A stretch of DNA of 64,000 bases from Ornithodoros turicata (Eukaryota; Arthropoda; Arachnida; Ixodida; Argasidae). The position numbers were made by a program, and so were the translations under genes. Under the pieces are notes generated by a model. The model was not told the origin of the DNA, searched no databases, and saw nothing but the letters and a program-made list of their open reading frames with translations. The first letter of the stretch is position 1, and every line of letters starts with the position of its first letter. The stretch spans positions 116,698,123 to 116,762,122 of the forward strand of contig NC_088202.1 of NCBI RefSeq assembly GCF_037126465.1, given 5' to 3'. Below, piece by piece: positions 43,390-55,446 of this stretch.

Positions 43390-45770
43390 TTTTATTCCAA
43401 AGAGCGCTTCATTCTCCGTACTTATGTGTTCTCACTACTACCAGACTGGACTGTGTATTTTTTTTCCTGTGTCGCGCAAACGAGTACTCTGCATGCACTC
43501 CAGACAGTCGCCTGTATCCTCGCTCTTAAACGTCATCGAAGATGATTATTCCGCAGCTCACCACTCAGATCACGAGCGCTTTACCCACGATACATGCACA
43601 ACGGTATCCGGGTATACGCGAGACGAAATCCGGACGAACTTGGACTGACTGAAAGGAACTGTGTGCTTGACTAATGAAGAAGGCGAAGGAAAGAGAAAGG
43701 AAGCGGGTTCCCGGCGTTCGCGGATGACCGACTCCCGCACTGATCTCATTACGAGCTTCACTTGGATCGCAAGTCTTCCAGGGCAATCCTTGTTATCACC
43801 TCAGCCTTAAACGTAAGCCTATGGGCCCAGAATTCTGGGATGTTGCCAGTGGGGAGTTGTTCCGCAACTATGAAACTGTTTCACGTGTCCTACTTACTTT
43901 TGCCGCCGCCTCAATGAAGTCCTTGGTTTTAGCACAATACTTAATTTCGGTTTGTTCTGTGTAGTAACTGTGGAAGACGACGTTTGTTCTAGTGGTCCAC
44001 CTCCCTTTACGTGTTTCTTGTCATATCTCGCATCTTCTCCTGGCCTCAGGAAGAATTTTAATACGAAAGAGCAGTTTGAATTCCAAATTGCAAGCAACGA
44101 AGACAGTATCCCATCAACTTTTCAATTCTTAAGATCCTAGAAAAGGGGACCTCTTTTGTTAATTCCTTTGGAGTAGCGGGTCACACGTTAAGTGCTATCC
44201 TCCTGCACTAAGCTATCCACCGAGGCTTGGAGCGGGTAAAGACAAACGCCGCCTCGCATATATTTCTGTCGTTCCCAAGAACTCCGCATCGTGCCGCAGT
44301 CGGAAGGATATGCGTTTAATTGCTGATGTGGATCATGTTTCCTTTGTAGATAGTACTCGCTCTACACGTTGAGGACGTATACTGTGCTTGCAGACACGTT
44401 ATGGTACTGCTTTGATGATCAAGTTTCTCGTACTCAACCAACATCAAAGTGAGCGCGCGCGACGAGGGACTATCTCTCGACGAGAGAGACGGGACTAAGT
44501 GGAATGAACGCTTTTAGTATCTTTAGTATTTATATTATTTTAGTATTTCTATATTTAGTATTTTTTTTGTGTGTGTGTCTGTGTTGTTGTTTAGATATGT
44601 TGAGAGCTAAGAGGTCGTCGATCTCATTTCTTCGTTTGGGACAACGACGTGGTGGAAGCGGCGGGATTCTATCTCTAGGCTCTACTCCACCACCTGTCTT
44701 GCTCGTCGCGCTACTATTGCGGAAGAATGGCGAAAGAAATTGCCGTTCAGAACTCTGCAGCCACGCCAACGGAATGCATTCCAATCTTCAACCCGTTCAC
44801 AGTGGAGCTTCCTGAGTAGTTCGACTTTCACGACCAGCCTTCCATGTAACGAGAAAGTGAGGATATACCCCTGGGGGGTGAGGGTGGGGGGGTCACAGAG
44901 GATGATTTAGTGTCATATTTGTGTAGTGCACTCCAACCAGCGAATGTCCCTTTCACCACGTGCTTGCTGCACGGCTGAAGAAAGTGTCACTTACACAGTG
45001 ATGACAATTACGATAGATAAGAATAAACGGCGGCAAACGTTTTAGGCGTGCGCCATGATACCTTCCTCAGAATGTTTTTCTTTGATTTAGAAACATCTTC
45101 TGCAAATCTTCGTCAAACATTAAACAAATTGGCCTCAAACATGTGCCACAACAAAAATGGCCGCCGCCGGATCACCGAGACCGTGAAGTTGTTACAGGCT
45201 GTTAACGAGAGTAATGACGTGTTTTTTGGGGCACCGTTTCACACTGTACTTAAATAAAATAAGCACACTGCTGGAAATACTTGTTTAAAGATATTGAGGT
45301 GTCGAGACCCCTCGCTTTTTCTCTATTTTGACCTGTGCCACATAGCCTACCGTCGAGGCTACACACTTTGTCAGCCGAAGAGAAGTGAAGTGAGTTTGGG
45401 GAACTCACTAAATCGTTAGTCCACTTTCTGCCAAGTGTCACTAAATGATGTCGTGTGACGGCACACGATTGACTGTAAGTGGAAGTGTCACTCGCTGAAA
45501 GCGACACTAAATTAGTCCGTCTGACAGAGGTTTTAGTCGGAGCAGCGCCTCACGGGACAATAGATCGGGATCGAGACAATAGATCTTGCTGGAGATCGAG
45601 AAGCATCTACACTGAAATCTTACCTGGTACATAACTTTACCGGGTTTTGCAGACGGAAACGAAATCAGCTATAAGAGTCATTGGCTGGTCAAGAAACTAC
45701 AACGTTGCAAGTATTCGTTCTCTCGGTGCGGCGACGCCTCGGTCGGGAAGTTCAGTAAAGCCGCCGGACC
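43390..45770. other. No gene seen
   Basis: T/GT-rich stretch at 44555-44590 and a G-rich run near 44870-44895. Frames on both strands are short and unrecognised. Confidence 0.4.
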
Positions 45771-45948
45771 GACTGCAGCAGGGGTTCTCAACCGATGGGG
45801 ATTTGGGAGTGTCAGGGGGAGAATGACATCATGCAACATTCGCCCCAAGATCGGTCCTTGCGCACGCACTGCGTAGCACAAGTGTCGGTCAAGGTTGGCC
45901 GAGACTTTTATTTCTTTAAATACAACGGGACATTCGGGAAGCACCAAA

Positions 45949-46690
45949 CTACGTCAGTTTTTCAAAGTATTCACCATGCGCATCTAGACACCGCTGCCAT
46001 CGTTGTGGCAACTCCTTGCTGCCTTTAGTGTACGAAGAAATGGACTGCTGTCGTATCCACTTCAGGACATCTTTCTGGGGGGCTTCGTTAGTGTGGAACG
46101 TCTTGCCTCCAATGTGCTCTTTAAGGGGCCCAAACAAAATCGCTTGGGGCTAAGTCTGAAAGGTAAGGGGCATGGGGCAAAATCTCGCAGCGCATTTCGG
46201 CCGGAGTTGCTACCGTCAAATTCGCCGTGTGAGGTCGGGCATTGTCATGAAGAAGAATGACCCTTCCGGACAACATCCCAGGCCTTCTCTTGCGAATGGC
46301 GTTTCCCAGGGCACCCTTTATCAACGTGGAGTTGCACTGTGCTTTAATCGTGACTCCTTGCTCCAAGAAGTCCGCATGGAGTACATCCCACATGTCCCAG
46401 AAGACAGTTTACATGGACTCCCCAGCAGACGGCTGCATCCTGCTTTTCTTTGGCGGCGCGGAGAAGCTTTATGTCACCATTCCATGCTTCTTTTTGTCTC
46501 TGCGGTGAAATGATGCGTACAGGTGTCATCACATGTGATGATTGATTACAAAGATTCGTTCCCCTCGGATTGAAACCGATTCAGCAGCTGCTCAGAGTCT
46601 GCCATGCACGCTCTCTTCTAGTCTCAAGTGAGGCGACGGGGAACCCATCTTGCACGTGTTTTGCATTCAATGAACTAATGCGGCATCTTG
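45949..46690 (-). pseudogene. mariner transposase, C-terminal two thirds, broken
   Basis: Minus-strand frames give ARWVPRRLT, then SEQLLNRFQSEGNE, a WLHHF-like region, FWDMWDVLHADFLEQG, the second catalytic Asp in ILLHDNARPHTA, the third in LSDLAPSD, and the C-terminus FGPLKEHIGGKTFHTNEA and RWQRCLDAHGEYFEKL. Order and motifs (DD34D) identify mariner. Several stops and frame changes make it inactive. Confidence 0.85.
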
Positions 46691-46776
46691 ACGAGATGTA
46701 TGTCGAGGCATGCGGAAAGCAAGCACTGGATCAACTCTGCTCAATATAGCTGGAGGGGGGGGGGGAGAATGTCAGC

Positions 46777-46950
46777 GGTCCATTGGCGGGAAGCCAAGGG
46801 AGCCACGAGGCGTCGAAGTACGAAAAGACGATCTCCTCTCAGCAGCGGAATACGCGTCCGTCTTCGAGACGAGAGAGCTGCTTCTGAGGCACTGTCCGCC
46901 TGTTCACTCCCTTCGACACCGCAATTGGCTGGGACCCACTGGAGAACCAG
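46777..46950 (-). mobile_element. LINE RNase H fragment
   Basis: LVLQWVPANCGVEGSEQADS matches the last RNase H motif of I-group LINEs (WIPGHCGISGNHVAD in the long copy here), with the catalytic-site His altered to Asn. RIPLLRGDR follows, as in the long copy. Confidence 0.65.
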
Positions 46951-47199
46951 CCTGTGCCCCCCTTCGTGGACAAGCACTACAACTACTATTACTACTTTTA
47001 CGATACTGCTGCTGCCATGTTCTTCTATGACGTTACACAGAGCTGAGCGAAAGGCTGAAAAATTGTGAAACGTGACAAGTGATGAAGGAAGGCAGGTCCA
47101 GTGCCATGGTGTTCGCGGCATAAATGAGTCTGAGAAGGTCCTAGTTGTACACTGAGGTATGCCAACTACCTGAATCATCATTTCTCCACTCATCCTTCT

Positions 47200-47800
47200 C
47201 CATCATCACTTCTCCATTTATTGTTGTTGTTGTTGTGAACGTGGTGCAGGCGTGCTGGAACATATGAAGGCAGAATGAGTACTTGATCACGCAGTGTGTC
47301 GTGGTGAAATATTTTATTAAAAAGGCATAACGGTGCCATCATGCGACGTGACTGGAGGGTTATGGAACCAACGTTAGCTTTCATGGCGAAGAGAGCACTT
47401 GATGCTCTCTGACAGTGTGAAAAGATGAAACGCGCTGGGTTGTTTCGAATGTGTTCCATCTGGCTGGAGAGGGTTGCAAGCCCGGGAACCCATATTGACG
47501 ATCCATGTTCCAGTTGTCAACGAACGAGTTTTATAGAACAGAAGCTTAGTATTAGTTGGAGCAGAGTAAAAATTCCGTTTGAGATATCCCAGCATCCGGT
47601 TTGATTTTTTGGTAATGTATTCAACGTGAACATTCCAACTAATAAGATCACCAGTGATGGGAACACCTAGATACTTGTACGACGAAGCAGACTCAAGAAG
47701 ATATGTGATGATGTTGGATGATATGTTGGTAAGCTGTTAGTACAGCGAGAGATGCGCATGTGTTTACATTTGTTTACATTGAAGGTCATCTGCCACGCTT
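47200..47800 (-). mobile_element. LINE reverse transcriptase thumb/C-terminal fragment with (CAA)n tail
   Basis: On the minus strand: WQMTFNVNKCKHMRIS, YKYLGVPITGDLISWNVHVE, then MLGYLKRNFYSAP and a C-terminal stretch ending LPSYVPARLHHVHN, followed by CAA repeats. The KYLGV box and LKRN segment are diagnostic of CR1/L2-like or Jockey-like elements. This differs from the I-group copy. Confidence 0.7.
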
Positions 47801-47855
47801 TGGAAGTGCATAAATATCATTGATATCATCACGGCCACTGTCATTCTCATCATTG

Positions 47856-48160
47856 TCATCGAAACGTTGTCTCCACACTGCCGACACTAATATTACGCTG
47901 GGCTGCAGTGTCCCGAACTGTTACTCGCCGGTTTTCGAGGATGACTTGCTCAACACCTGCGATGTTCACTGGCGTGACTGCACTCGAACGAATGTATCCA
48001 TCTGGTTCATTCGCCAATCTGTCTGCACTATTCGTACGCTCTTCCCCTTGACATCGTTTGTTCCCCATCCTGTGCCTGTAATCTTCGCAATCGCAGGTTT
48101 GACGTTCTCCTTCAACTTGATTATGCATCGCTGTTCCACCATGATAGTTGCCGCTGGTGC
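47856..48160 (-). pseudogene. mariner transposase N-terminal part
   Basis: AGVEQVILENRRVTVRDTAA and QRNISVGSVET match the second helix-turn-helix of mariner transposases, and upstream frames (EERTNSADRLANEPDG) resemble the linker before it. It continues logically into the segment at 46690-45949, from which about 1.15 kb of LINE sequence separates it. Confidence 0.6.
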
Positions 48161-48548
48161 ACGTATACTGCTGTACATGCTGCACGTGCCGCAGACCTGA
48201 GAAGGATTGCACTTCGTCCTCCAAAAGTTTTCAATTACATTTACTCTCTGATTTTTCTCGAGCAAAAGTCTAGAGCACCCTTCAACGACCTATGTATATC
48301 ATTCGCAGGACATCTCCATCGCCGGGAACGCCTCGACGGTTGACGCGATGACGGTTATGTCATGATGGCTCCTGGGTTCGCACGGTACTGGAAGGGCTAT
48401 CCAGGAGTACGGTTGCTCGCTATAAACAGTACTTTCAAGTCGGAAGGGACAAGAAAATATATATTATGTGTGTATTCCTTTGTAGTTAATATAAGGGGGA
48501 TAACCCTTCGATGAACGGCAAAAGAGGTTGAGAACCACTGCACTACAG

Positions 48549-50022
48549 TGTTTAACATTTGTCATGTGCGCTTTTGTTTGTGAGGTCCGCGGTCTCAGAG
48601 TTAGATTGGCTTGTCACCTAAGGGGGGTCACGCGTCGCCATGTTTTCCCATGTCACGTGGCTCAAGGGCCCTCAAAGGCTGCGCGTGACGTCATGTGCAC
48701 GAGCCTCATTGATGAACTGCTGAGCTGAGGCAAAACGGTACAATACGTACGCGTCACGGAATCTCGAATCTTCGTTTCAGTTCGTCGTCATCCGATGAGC
48801 CAGTATGAATGGAGGCGAATTCCCTTTGCACGATGAAAGCACGATGAATACGTGTACAATATCATGATTGATTAATTATCTGTCTTTGTTAACCTCCCTT
48901 GTCAGTACGGTTACTTCACGGAGTGCTTTCGCCCGTCAAAAATATGTTTCTTTAATATATTGCATGCCTGTTGAAAAGTACGACAGGGGTATGTTAAGAC
49001 GCTGACAAGATGGTGTAGAAGTACTTGAAATCCCCAGCCGCAAAATCTCTTGAAATCCCAGCTGTGGCACCACGGTGCTCATTCTGTTCCTAGGATCTAG
49101 GAAACGTTTTCACTGCGTCCAAGTAAATACGCAAAGAAACTGGGGGCTTTTCGTCGCCTTCGCGAGGGATCACTGTGAACAGGCGTCAAGCGAAGCAATT
49201 TCTTTCGCGTTACCGAAACGCACTTCAAAATGAAGTACGTCAGGAAGAAGCCTGCTGCTGACAGCAGCCCCCCCCCCCCCTTTCTTTGATCCTGTTTTGC
49301 AAGATGCACGAGCAAAAGACTCGGCATATCTGTCTGAGCAATGAAGAGAAATGGTGTTTATATAATCATTTATATCGGCTCGCTTCTTCAAGGTTACTGC
49401 TGTTAATGCACCTCATATATAACCCTTCATGTGCTTAAAGTTTCGTGACAGGGTTTTGTCCCGCTTATTCTAACGTCTGGTGTGCGAAGCCACTGCTGCC
49501 GCTTTATCGTGCTGATGCCTTTCAAGAAGCACTGAAACGCTTCGCCGTAGATGTTACTTTGCTAACGTGCTCAAATATGAGAATCCTCTGCTACGTAGTA
49601 TAGCTACGGACACAGCTACATGCTGGCAACAAGGAAAGTAAATTAACTACCAAATTAGCCCAAGTAAAGAAGTAGAATACAAATTAGACACAACACGTTG
49701 CTCGGTGCTGCGCTCTAGTCATTGAATCAATGTAACGCCGCAAGGATGAGTCCTACCTCAAACCGTGCATTATATTGTTTACGACTACTGTGATTGTGGC
49801 TGTGTTTGTGGTCTTCTCTGGGGCTCGACTGACCAGCTTGTAACAGTATGTCACACGATGCACGGTAATCACTAAAGGATCGGAGTTCACCATACAGCAA
49901 CAAGTAGTTCCAACAACCTACCTTTTTCACCCGTGTTCACGCAGAAGGGCTGGCTGTACAAACGTCTCTAAAGTGCCCTTTATCGGAACAACTATGATTT
50001 TCACTGCAGCAGTTTGCACCTG
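48549..50022. other. No gene seen
   Basis: C run at 49269-49280 and short frames only. Confidence 0.4.
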
Positions 50023-50099
50023 AGAGAGAGAGAGAGAAATACATGATGACGATGATATGGGGATGACTTCCGCTCATTGAGCAGAATTCTACCCCATTG

Positions 50100-53000
50100 C
50101 TATTGGGGGAAAATGAGAGGATGGTGATGAGGATGATGCTGACGACGCTGACAGGGTTTTAGAGACAGTCGATCAGGCCAGAGTAGATCACACCAGAGTA
50201 GATCAGGAGTAGTTTGCAGGAATTTGATGAAGGGTCGTAGGACGGACATCTGCGTTCGTGTGTCCCATGGTCCCAAAATGAGTCTGAGGTCAAGGGGTCG
50301 GCTGTCAATCCGCGCAAGGTCGTTTGCCAACAAGTGACGCTCCCTCCTATAAGTGGCACATGCGATGATCACATGGTCCGCGGTCGCTGGCACACCACAC
50401 TCCGGGCACAAGGGACTACTGGCACACCCTATCTGGTAACGGTAGTACGGCGAAAAGGCAACATTCAGCCGTAAACGATGTAGGAGGGACTTAATGACGC
50501 GCGGTAGAGATGTCGGTAAGCGACACGAGAATATTGGGTCTACAATTCCCAGTATGGTACTGGCCGGGACATCCCGACGCCATTGTTCGACGGATGAGGA
50601 GGCAGCACAGTCACGAAGAAGGGACCGTCTGTCCCCCCTTGGGAGAACAATCGGGACACACTTGCCCTGGTGGTGAGCGGCCGCTGCGGCAGCGTCGGCA
50701 ACGTGATTGCCAGAGATTCCGCAATGACCCGGAATCCATTGAAAAGCGATGGTGTGGCCGTGGGCAGTTATGGACTTCAGTAGGCGTAGAATGTTTATCA
50801 CAAGTGTGGCCAGTGAGCCGCGGAGACCTGAGGTTTTCAGGCATCGAAGAGCTGACTTGGAGTCCGTACGGACTACCCATCGCCGTGGATCGCAGGTGGC
50901 CGCATATTGTAAGAACAGCAGGGTTCCGTACAGCTCGGCTGAGGTCGAAGAGGTGCGATGGGACAACCGGCAACCCCGGGTGAGCGGTATCGAGGGTACC
51001 ACAAAAGATGAGGATGACGAAGTTTTCGTTGAGGAGCCATCCGTGAAGACCGTGCAGAGCCCATCATATGCGGTGCCGATGAAATCCATAGTCAGTTGCT
51101 GTAGTACGAGGTCGGGGTAGCTCCTTTTGTTGTCCGTGACCCCTGGGACAGAGGCGGTGACGCTTGGCGACGGAAGTGTCCACGGGGCCGTGCTTTCAGC
51201 GGCGGGGCTGATCACGAATTTGGAAACGCGGGATTTGAATGACATTATACATCCGTGGATCGGCGTGCTGCGCCTTGCCCGAAGTTTCCGGATGAGCGGG
51301 TGGTGGGGATGGTGTGCAATCAGGCGGAGATACTGGCGCACAGTTTCTGTGTTTCGGAGAACTTCAAAAGGGATGTCGCGGGCTTCCGCAACCACTAGCC
51401 TTGTCTCGGCCCCGCGGGGGACACCGAGGCACACCCGTAGGCTCCGTGCCAGCATAGCGCGCGTCCTTTGTGCTAAGGTGCTGGGGAGATCGTGAAGCAC
51501 AGGCAGACTGTAGGCGACTGTGGCACGAATCAAGGCGTTATGCAGCATCAGGAGGTCCTTCTCATCGCGTCCCCACCTCATTCCAGCGAAGTGACGGATG
51601 ACAGCGGTCCAGCACTGAACTTTCTTCTCCATGCCATCGATGTGACGTTTCCAAGAGAGGCTAGTGGTTAGAGTTACGCCGAGGAATTTGTGGTGCTGGA
51701 CATTTATAAGTGGCCTGTCCCCAATGTGCAGACGGCATCGTTGCATGGATTTGCGGGAGAAGGCGAGTGCCGCACTTTTTTCCGCTGATATTTCCATCCC
51801 TGCTCGGAGCAGGTAAGTGTGAATGTCGTCCAATGTAGCCTGGAGGCGTTGTCGAATGGCAAGGCGAGATGTACCAGTGGACCATATGCATATGTCGTCG
51901 GCGTAAAGGGACAAGTTGACCTTCCTTCGAATGCAACTCTTAATGCCCGCCATTACAACATTAAATAAGAGCGGGCTCAGGACGCTTCCTTGTGGAACAC
52001 CCTGAGGGACCGGGAACAAGTCGGTGTCGCCTTGTGATGCGCGGACGAAGACGGACCGTTGTTGGAGAAAGTCCTGAAGCCAACATAGTGTACGATGCGA
52101 GAGACCTGCTTGGTACAGATCATGCAAGATGGATACGTGACTGACCGTGTCATACGCCCTTTTGACATCAAGAAAAACGGCGACGGAAATCTTCCTGCGC
52201 TGTTTACCAACTTGCACAGCTGTGACGAGATCAATTACAGAGTCCATTGAGTTACGGTAACGGCGAAAGCCGCTCTGCTCCTGGGGAAAGAATCCATGGT
52301 TCTCAAGCCACCACTCAAGCCTCCGTAGGACCATTCGTTCCATGACTTTGCCCAAACAACTGGTGAGGGTAACTGGGCGAAATGAAGACAGCTGAGACGG
52401 GTGCTTTCCTGGTTTCAAGAGCGGCACCACCTGACCTACTTTCCACTCCAAAGGGACCTGTCCGCTTCTCCACGAATGGTTGTACATGGCTAACACAGCC
52501 TTGAGGGACAGAGTATCCAGGTTCCTAATAGCAGCGTAGGTGATACCGTCCGGGCCAGGAGATGACTTTCTACTCGAAGATGATATCGCCGTGAGGAGTT
52601 CCTCCATGGTGAAATCCATGTCGAGAGGGGGTATTGATGGCATAATCACCTGTTCAAGGGTAGACTTCAAGCAAGCTGTGCCTGCCCGGTACTCAGCACA
52701 ACGACACACGTCCGCAGCTCTCGTAATGATACGACAAAATTCCGAGGCAACCAGCTTCTCCGAAGAGGACGTGGATAGGGCCAAGGACCCTAAAGGATTT
52801 CTAACTGGATGAATTTCCTTCAGGCTACGTGCAATTCTCCAGATCCGGGCAGGGCTTGCAAATGGGGACAGTGTCATGCAAAATTGGCGCCAACGCTGAC
52901 GGTCAATGTCCCGAAGTGCCTTCTGTACCTGTTTGCTGGCGCATCGTGCTTCCTGGATGTCATGAATGTCGCCAGTCCGCCTAGCTTTGCGCTCTGCACG

Positions 53001-53186
53001 TCGCCGGAGAGCTCGGAGCTGTTCCACCCGGGGGTTAGTGCCTAAGTGACCAGGGATCAAGCGGACTGACTTGGTAGAGAGCGCCAAAGAGCGAACAATC
53101 AGCTTTCCGACATTGTTTACCGAACGCAGGGATTCAGCGTGTTCCGCACAGGCAGTTCGGAAAGCATGCCAGTCTGTTATCTTCAC
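50100..53186 (-). CDS. LINE ORF2: reverse transcriptase, RNase H and Cys/His tail
   Basis: An open 1028-codon frame that carries on from the endonuclease. Reverse transcriptase about residues 190-520: SSPGPDGITY, LLKPGKHPSQLSSFRPV, QSGFRRYRNSMDSV, the template-grip VPQGSVLSPLLFNV and the catalytic YADDICIW, followed by HKFLGVTL. RNase H about 710-840: VFTDGSST (Asp), SAELYG (Glu), VRTDSKSAL (Asp) and WIPGHCGISGNHVADA. A C-terminal CPECGVPATADHVIIAC knuckle lies near 935. All catalytic residues are present, and no internal stop breaks this part. As a chain it lacks its own start, because the endonuclease break lies upstream. Confidence 0.9.
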   Translation of the reverse strand: MKITDWHAFRTACAEHAESLRSVNNVGKLIVRSLALSTKSVRLIPGHLGTNPRVEQLRALRRRAERKARRTGDIHDIQEARCASKQVQKALRDIDRQRWRQFCMTLSPFASPARIWRIARSLKEIHPVRNPLGSLALSTSSSEKLVASEFCRIITRAADVCRCAEYRAGTACLKSTLEQVIMPSIPPLDMDFTMEELLTAISSSSRKSSPGPDGITYAAIRNLDTLSLKAVLAMYNHSWRSGQVPLEWKVGQVVPLLKPGKHPSQLSSFRPVTLTSCLGKVMERMVLRRLEWWLENHGFFPQEQSGFRRYRNSMDSVIDLVTAVQVGKQRRKISVAVFLDVKRAYDTVSHVSILHDLYQAGLSHRTLCWLQDFLQQRSVFVRASQGDTDLFPVPQGVPQGSVLSPLLFNVVMAGIKSCIRRKVNLSLYADDICIWSTGTSRLAIRQRLQATLDDIHTYLLRAGMEISAEKSAALAFSRKSMQRCRLHIGDRPLINVQHHKFLGVTLTTSLSWKRHIDGMEKKVQCWTAVIRHFAGMRWGRDEKDLLMLHNALIRATVAYSLPVLHDLPSTLAQRTRAMLARSLRVCLGVPRGAETRLVVAEARDIPFEVLRNTETVRQYLRLIAHHPHHPLIRKLRARRSTPIHGCIMSFKSRVSKFVISPAAESTAPWTLPSPSVTASVPGVTDNKRSYPDLVLQQLTMDFIGTAYDGLCTVFTDGSSTKTSSSSSFVVPSIPLTRGCRLSHRTSSTSAELYGTLLFLQYAATCDPRRWVVRTDSKSALRCLKTSGLRGSLATLVINILRLLKSITAHGHTIAFQWIPGHCGISGNHVADAAAAAAHHQGKCVPIVLPRGDRRSLLRDCAASSSVEQWRRDVPASTILGIVDPIFSCRLPTSLPRVIKSLLHRLRLNVAFSPYYRYQIGCASSPLCPECGVPATADHVIIACATYRRERHLLANDLARIDSRPLDLRLILGPWDTRTQMSVLRPFIKFLQTTPDLLWCDLLWPDRLSLKPCQRRQHHPHHHPLIFPQ

Positions 53187-53253
53187 GATTCCGCAGCCAG
53201 ATGCCGGGGGATAACGGTTATATGTTATGTAAATGGGGATGTGATCGCTCCCC

Positions 53254-53875
53254 CTAGAATCTAGAATCTAGATCGATGTACCAGTGTAAGTCCCTACAAA
53301 TATCTTTAGAGCAAAGAGAGGCATCCAGGACGTCAGTAGAGAACGATCTGCTGATGAATGTTGGGGAGCCGTCGTTAAGTAGATGAAGGTCAAATCTCTC
53401 AATGATTTCCAGCCAGATATTTCCTTTGCGATCGGTCTTGGGGCTGCCCCATACAGGGTGATGAGCGTTTATGTCGCCAACCACCAGAAAAGGCGGATCT
53501 AAGTCGTCGAAGACGGTCATCAGGTCAGTCTTCGAAACCGGTACCGATGGTGGTATGTAGAGACTAACAACGGTAAGAGTGATCTTGCCGAGACGAACCT
53601 TACACTTTACGCAGTCAAAAGGCAGACACTGTGACATTGGCACAACTGCAGACACGAGGTCCAGGCGGACAAACAAAACACTCCTATAAATGTCCGCGTC
53701 GCCCTGAGTAACCATAGCATACCCGCTTATGCTAAAGTCCTTCTTGACGTAAGTTTCGCTGATGGCCAAAAGAGGAACACGATGTTTTAACAAAAAAGGT
53801 TTGACGTCAGGGAGCTTATTTCGCAAACCGCGTGCATTCCACTGAATTAGGGCGGCACGCTTATATATTTGCTCA
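53254..53875 (-). pseudogene. LINE ORF2 endonuclease domain, interrupted by a 7-bp duplication
   Basis: APE-type endonuclease: LIQWNARGLRNKL at the start, the metal-binding Glu in LLAISETYVKKD, the catalytic GDINAHHPVWGS, and then a stop at 53254. Just beyond, in another frame, is the final GSDHIPI motif. The slip is caused by a tandem copy of CTAGAAT (53254-53260 and 53261-53267). Everything downstream is in the shifted frame. Confidence 0.85.
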
Positions 53876-55340
53876 TTGGCCGGAAAAGCATATGTCCATT
53901 ACCATCAGGGCCTGCACTTCTGGTACGTTCGCAGCCTCAGGGCAGCATGCCACAATCGCTTTCAAAGCGGCTAGAACTAACCGCAGAATGGTGCTAGTGC
54001 CAGTGGCAGTATCTTGAGCGGGCTGGGGCTGCAATTGCCTTATGCGACGTGGTGTCTGGGGTTGAACCTGAGGTTCAGGCGTCTTCCTTGGGAGTCGTAC
54101 CAGATCAGCGTAGGTTGAGCCGTGTGTGGCAGCGGTTGAACGTTGCTGCGGCAAGCTACGGCTTCCCTTATCAGCCTGTGCTCCAATCGTGTCACACGAG
54201 TCGGACCGGGGTTTTGATCGCATAATTAACTTTTTGGGGCCCACTTCTCGAGGTGACTTAAGGTCTGAGGCTGCACATTCTGCAGCACGAAAACCAGGCA
54301 TGTAACGAGCGTCTTTAACAACAGGCGGCTTGTCGGCTGTGAGCACCCGAGCTTGGAACCGTCTGGTAGCTGCACGCTTTCGTGGGCATAACGAATGAGA
54401 GGCGGAGTGCGGCCCTGCACAGTTTGCGCACTTCGGTTGACGTCGCGCTGTGCATTCTTTCGGCTCATGTGGGCCCGAGCAGATCTTGCAACGTAAAGGC
54501 CCACGACAGCTTCGGGCGAGGTGGCCAAACCGTTGACAGCGGTAGCATTGAACAGGCCCTTCCACGTATTCATGAACCTTGTGAGAGGAGAAGCCTAGAT
54601 GGATCATATTGGGTAACTTCTTGTTCGACCTAAAGGTCAGTATAACACTTCGAAGAGGTACATATTGATCTGACCCATCTTCCATGGAGATATGACGACG
54701 GAGAGATGATATATGGAACTTGACGTCTGGCCGCTACGATACCCTCATCTGCCAAATAGGCGACACGGTCCTCGTCGGTGTACTCAAGAGGGATGTCCAA
54801 GACCTTCCCCGTATTTTTGACATATGACGACGGTATCATGACCGTGACCGCGATACCGGCTACCTCTTGCAGGCCCATCAGGTTTGAAACAGCACCCTCA
54901 GTCTGGACAAAAATGCACATCGAGCCGTCACGGTTCACGCGATGATGAAGAATAGGCTCTTGGGCCGCGGAACGAATGGTCTGTGCAATGCTGTTTTGGT
55001 TGACTTTCGAAAATGACTTCTCGGAAAGCGTCGGCTTGAACAGAACTGGGATACCTTGTGGTCTGTTTTTCTTGTATGTGACAAGTGTGAAGTGGTCACT
55101 CATGTCCTCATCCAGGGTGTCCTGGCGGTCCGCAGGAGGAGTTGCCGGGTTTACATAGTAAGACTCAGTGCTGGAAGACCAGTCCTGAAGCGCTGGGGGT
55201 ACCGCAGGAGGTAGTTGTCCAGATTCGGTATCCTCTGGACGCTCTGGTCGTCGTGGCGAGCGACTTCGGTCGCGGAAGCTAGAGCAACCGATGTCTTGAG
55301 ATGGACCGGCATGATGCATATCAGCCGGTGTGAGGGCCAT
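53873..55340 (-). pseudogene. LINE ORF1, nucleic-acid-binding protein with three CCHC knuckles, one frameshift
   Basis: The first part (55340-54630) starts MALTPADMHHAGPSQDIG and is rich in Ser, Pro and Arg, then folds into an RRM-like or esterase-free ORF1 region (FTLVTYKKNRPQGIPV to DIPLEYTDEDRVAYL). A one-base slip near 54715 moves to the second frame, which contains the region VILTFRSNKKLPN and three knuckles: CYRCQRFGHLARSC, CKICSGPHEPKEC and CANCAGPHSASHSLC. Its Gln/Pro-rich tail ends at 53873. ORF1 of such elements coats the RNA. Apart from the slip it is well preserved. Confidence 0.8.
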
Positions 55341-55446
55341 AGGCCATCAAAATTGTGGCAGCTAGGCCTTGGAAACAGACCAAGGAAACAGGAGCGAGAG
55401 AAGCTACGTCCGTGCAGTGCAAGCGCGAGCGCGAGAATCGTTTGCA

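Larger units (their letters stand above)
45779..48540. mobile_element. hAT-like ends enclosing a nest of older elements
   Basis: CAGGGGTTCTCAACC at 45779 and its near-complement GGTTGAGAACCACTG ending at 48540 are typical hAT terminal repeats. The 8-base flanks GACTGCAG and CACTACAG agree at six positions, as an aged 8-bp target duplication would. No hAT transposase is visible; the inside is made of mariner and LINE remains. The two ends might belong to one internally replaced element. Confidence 0.6.
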
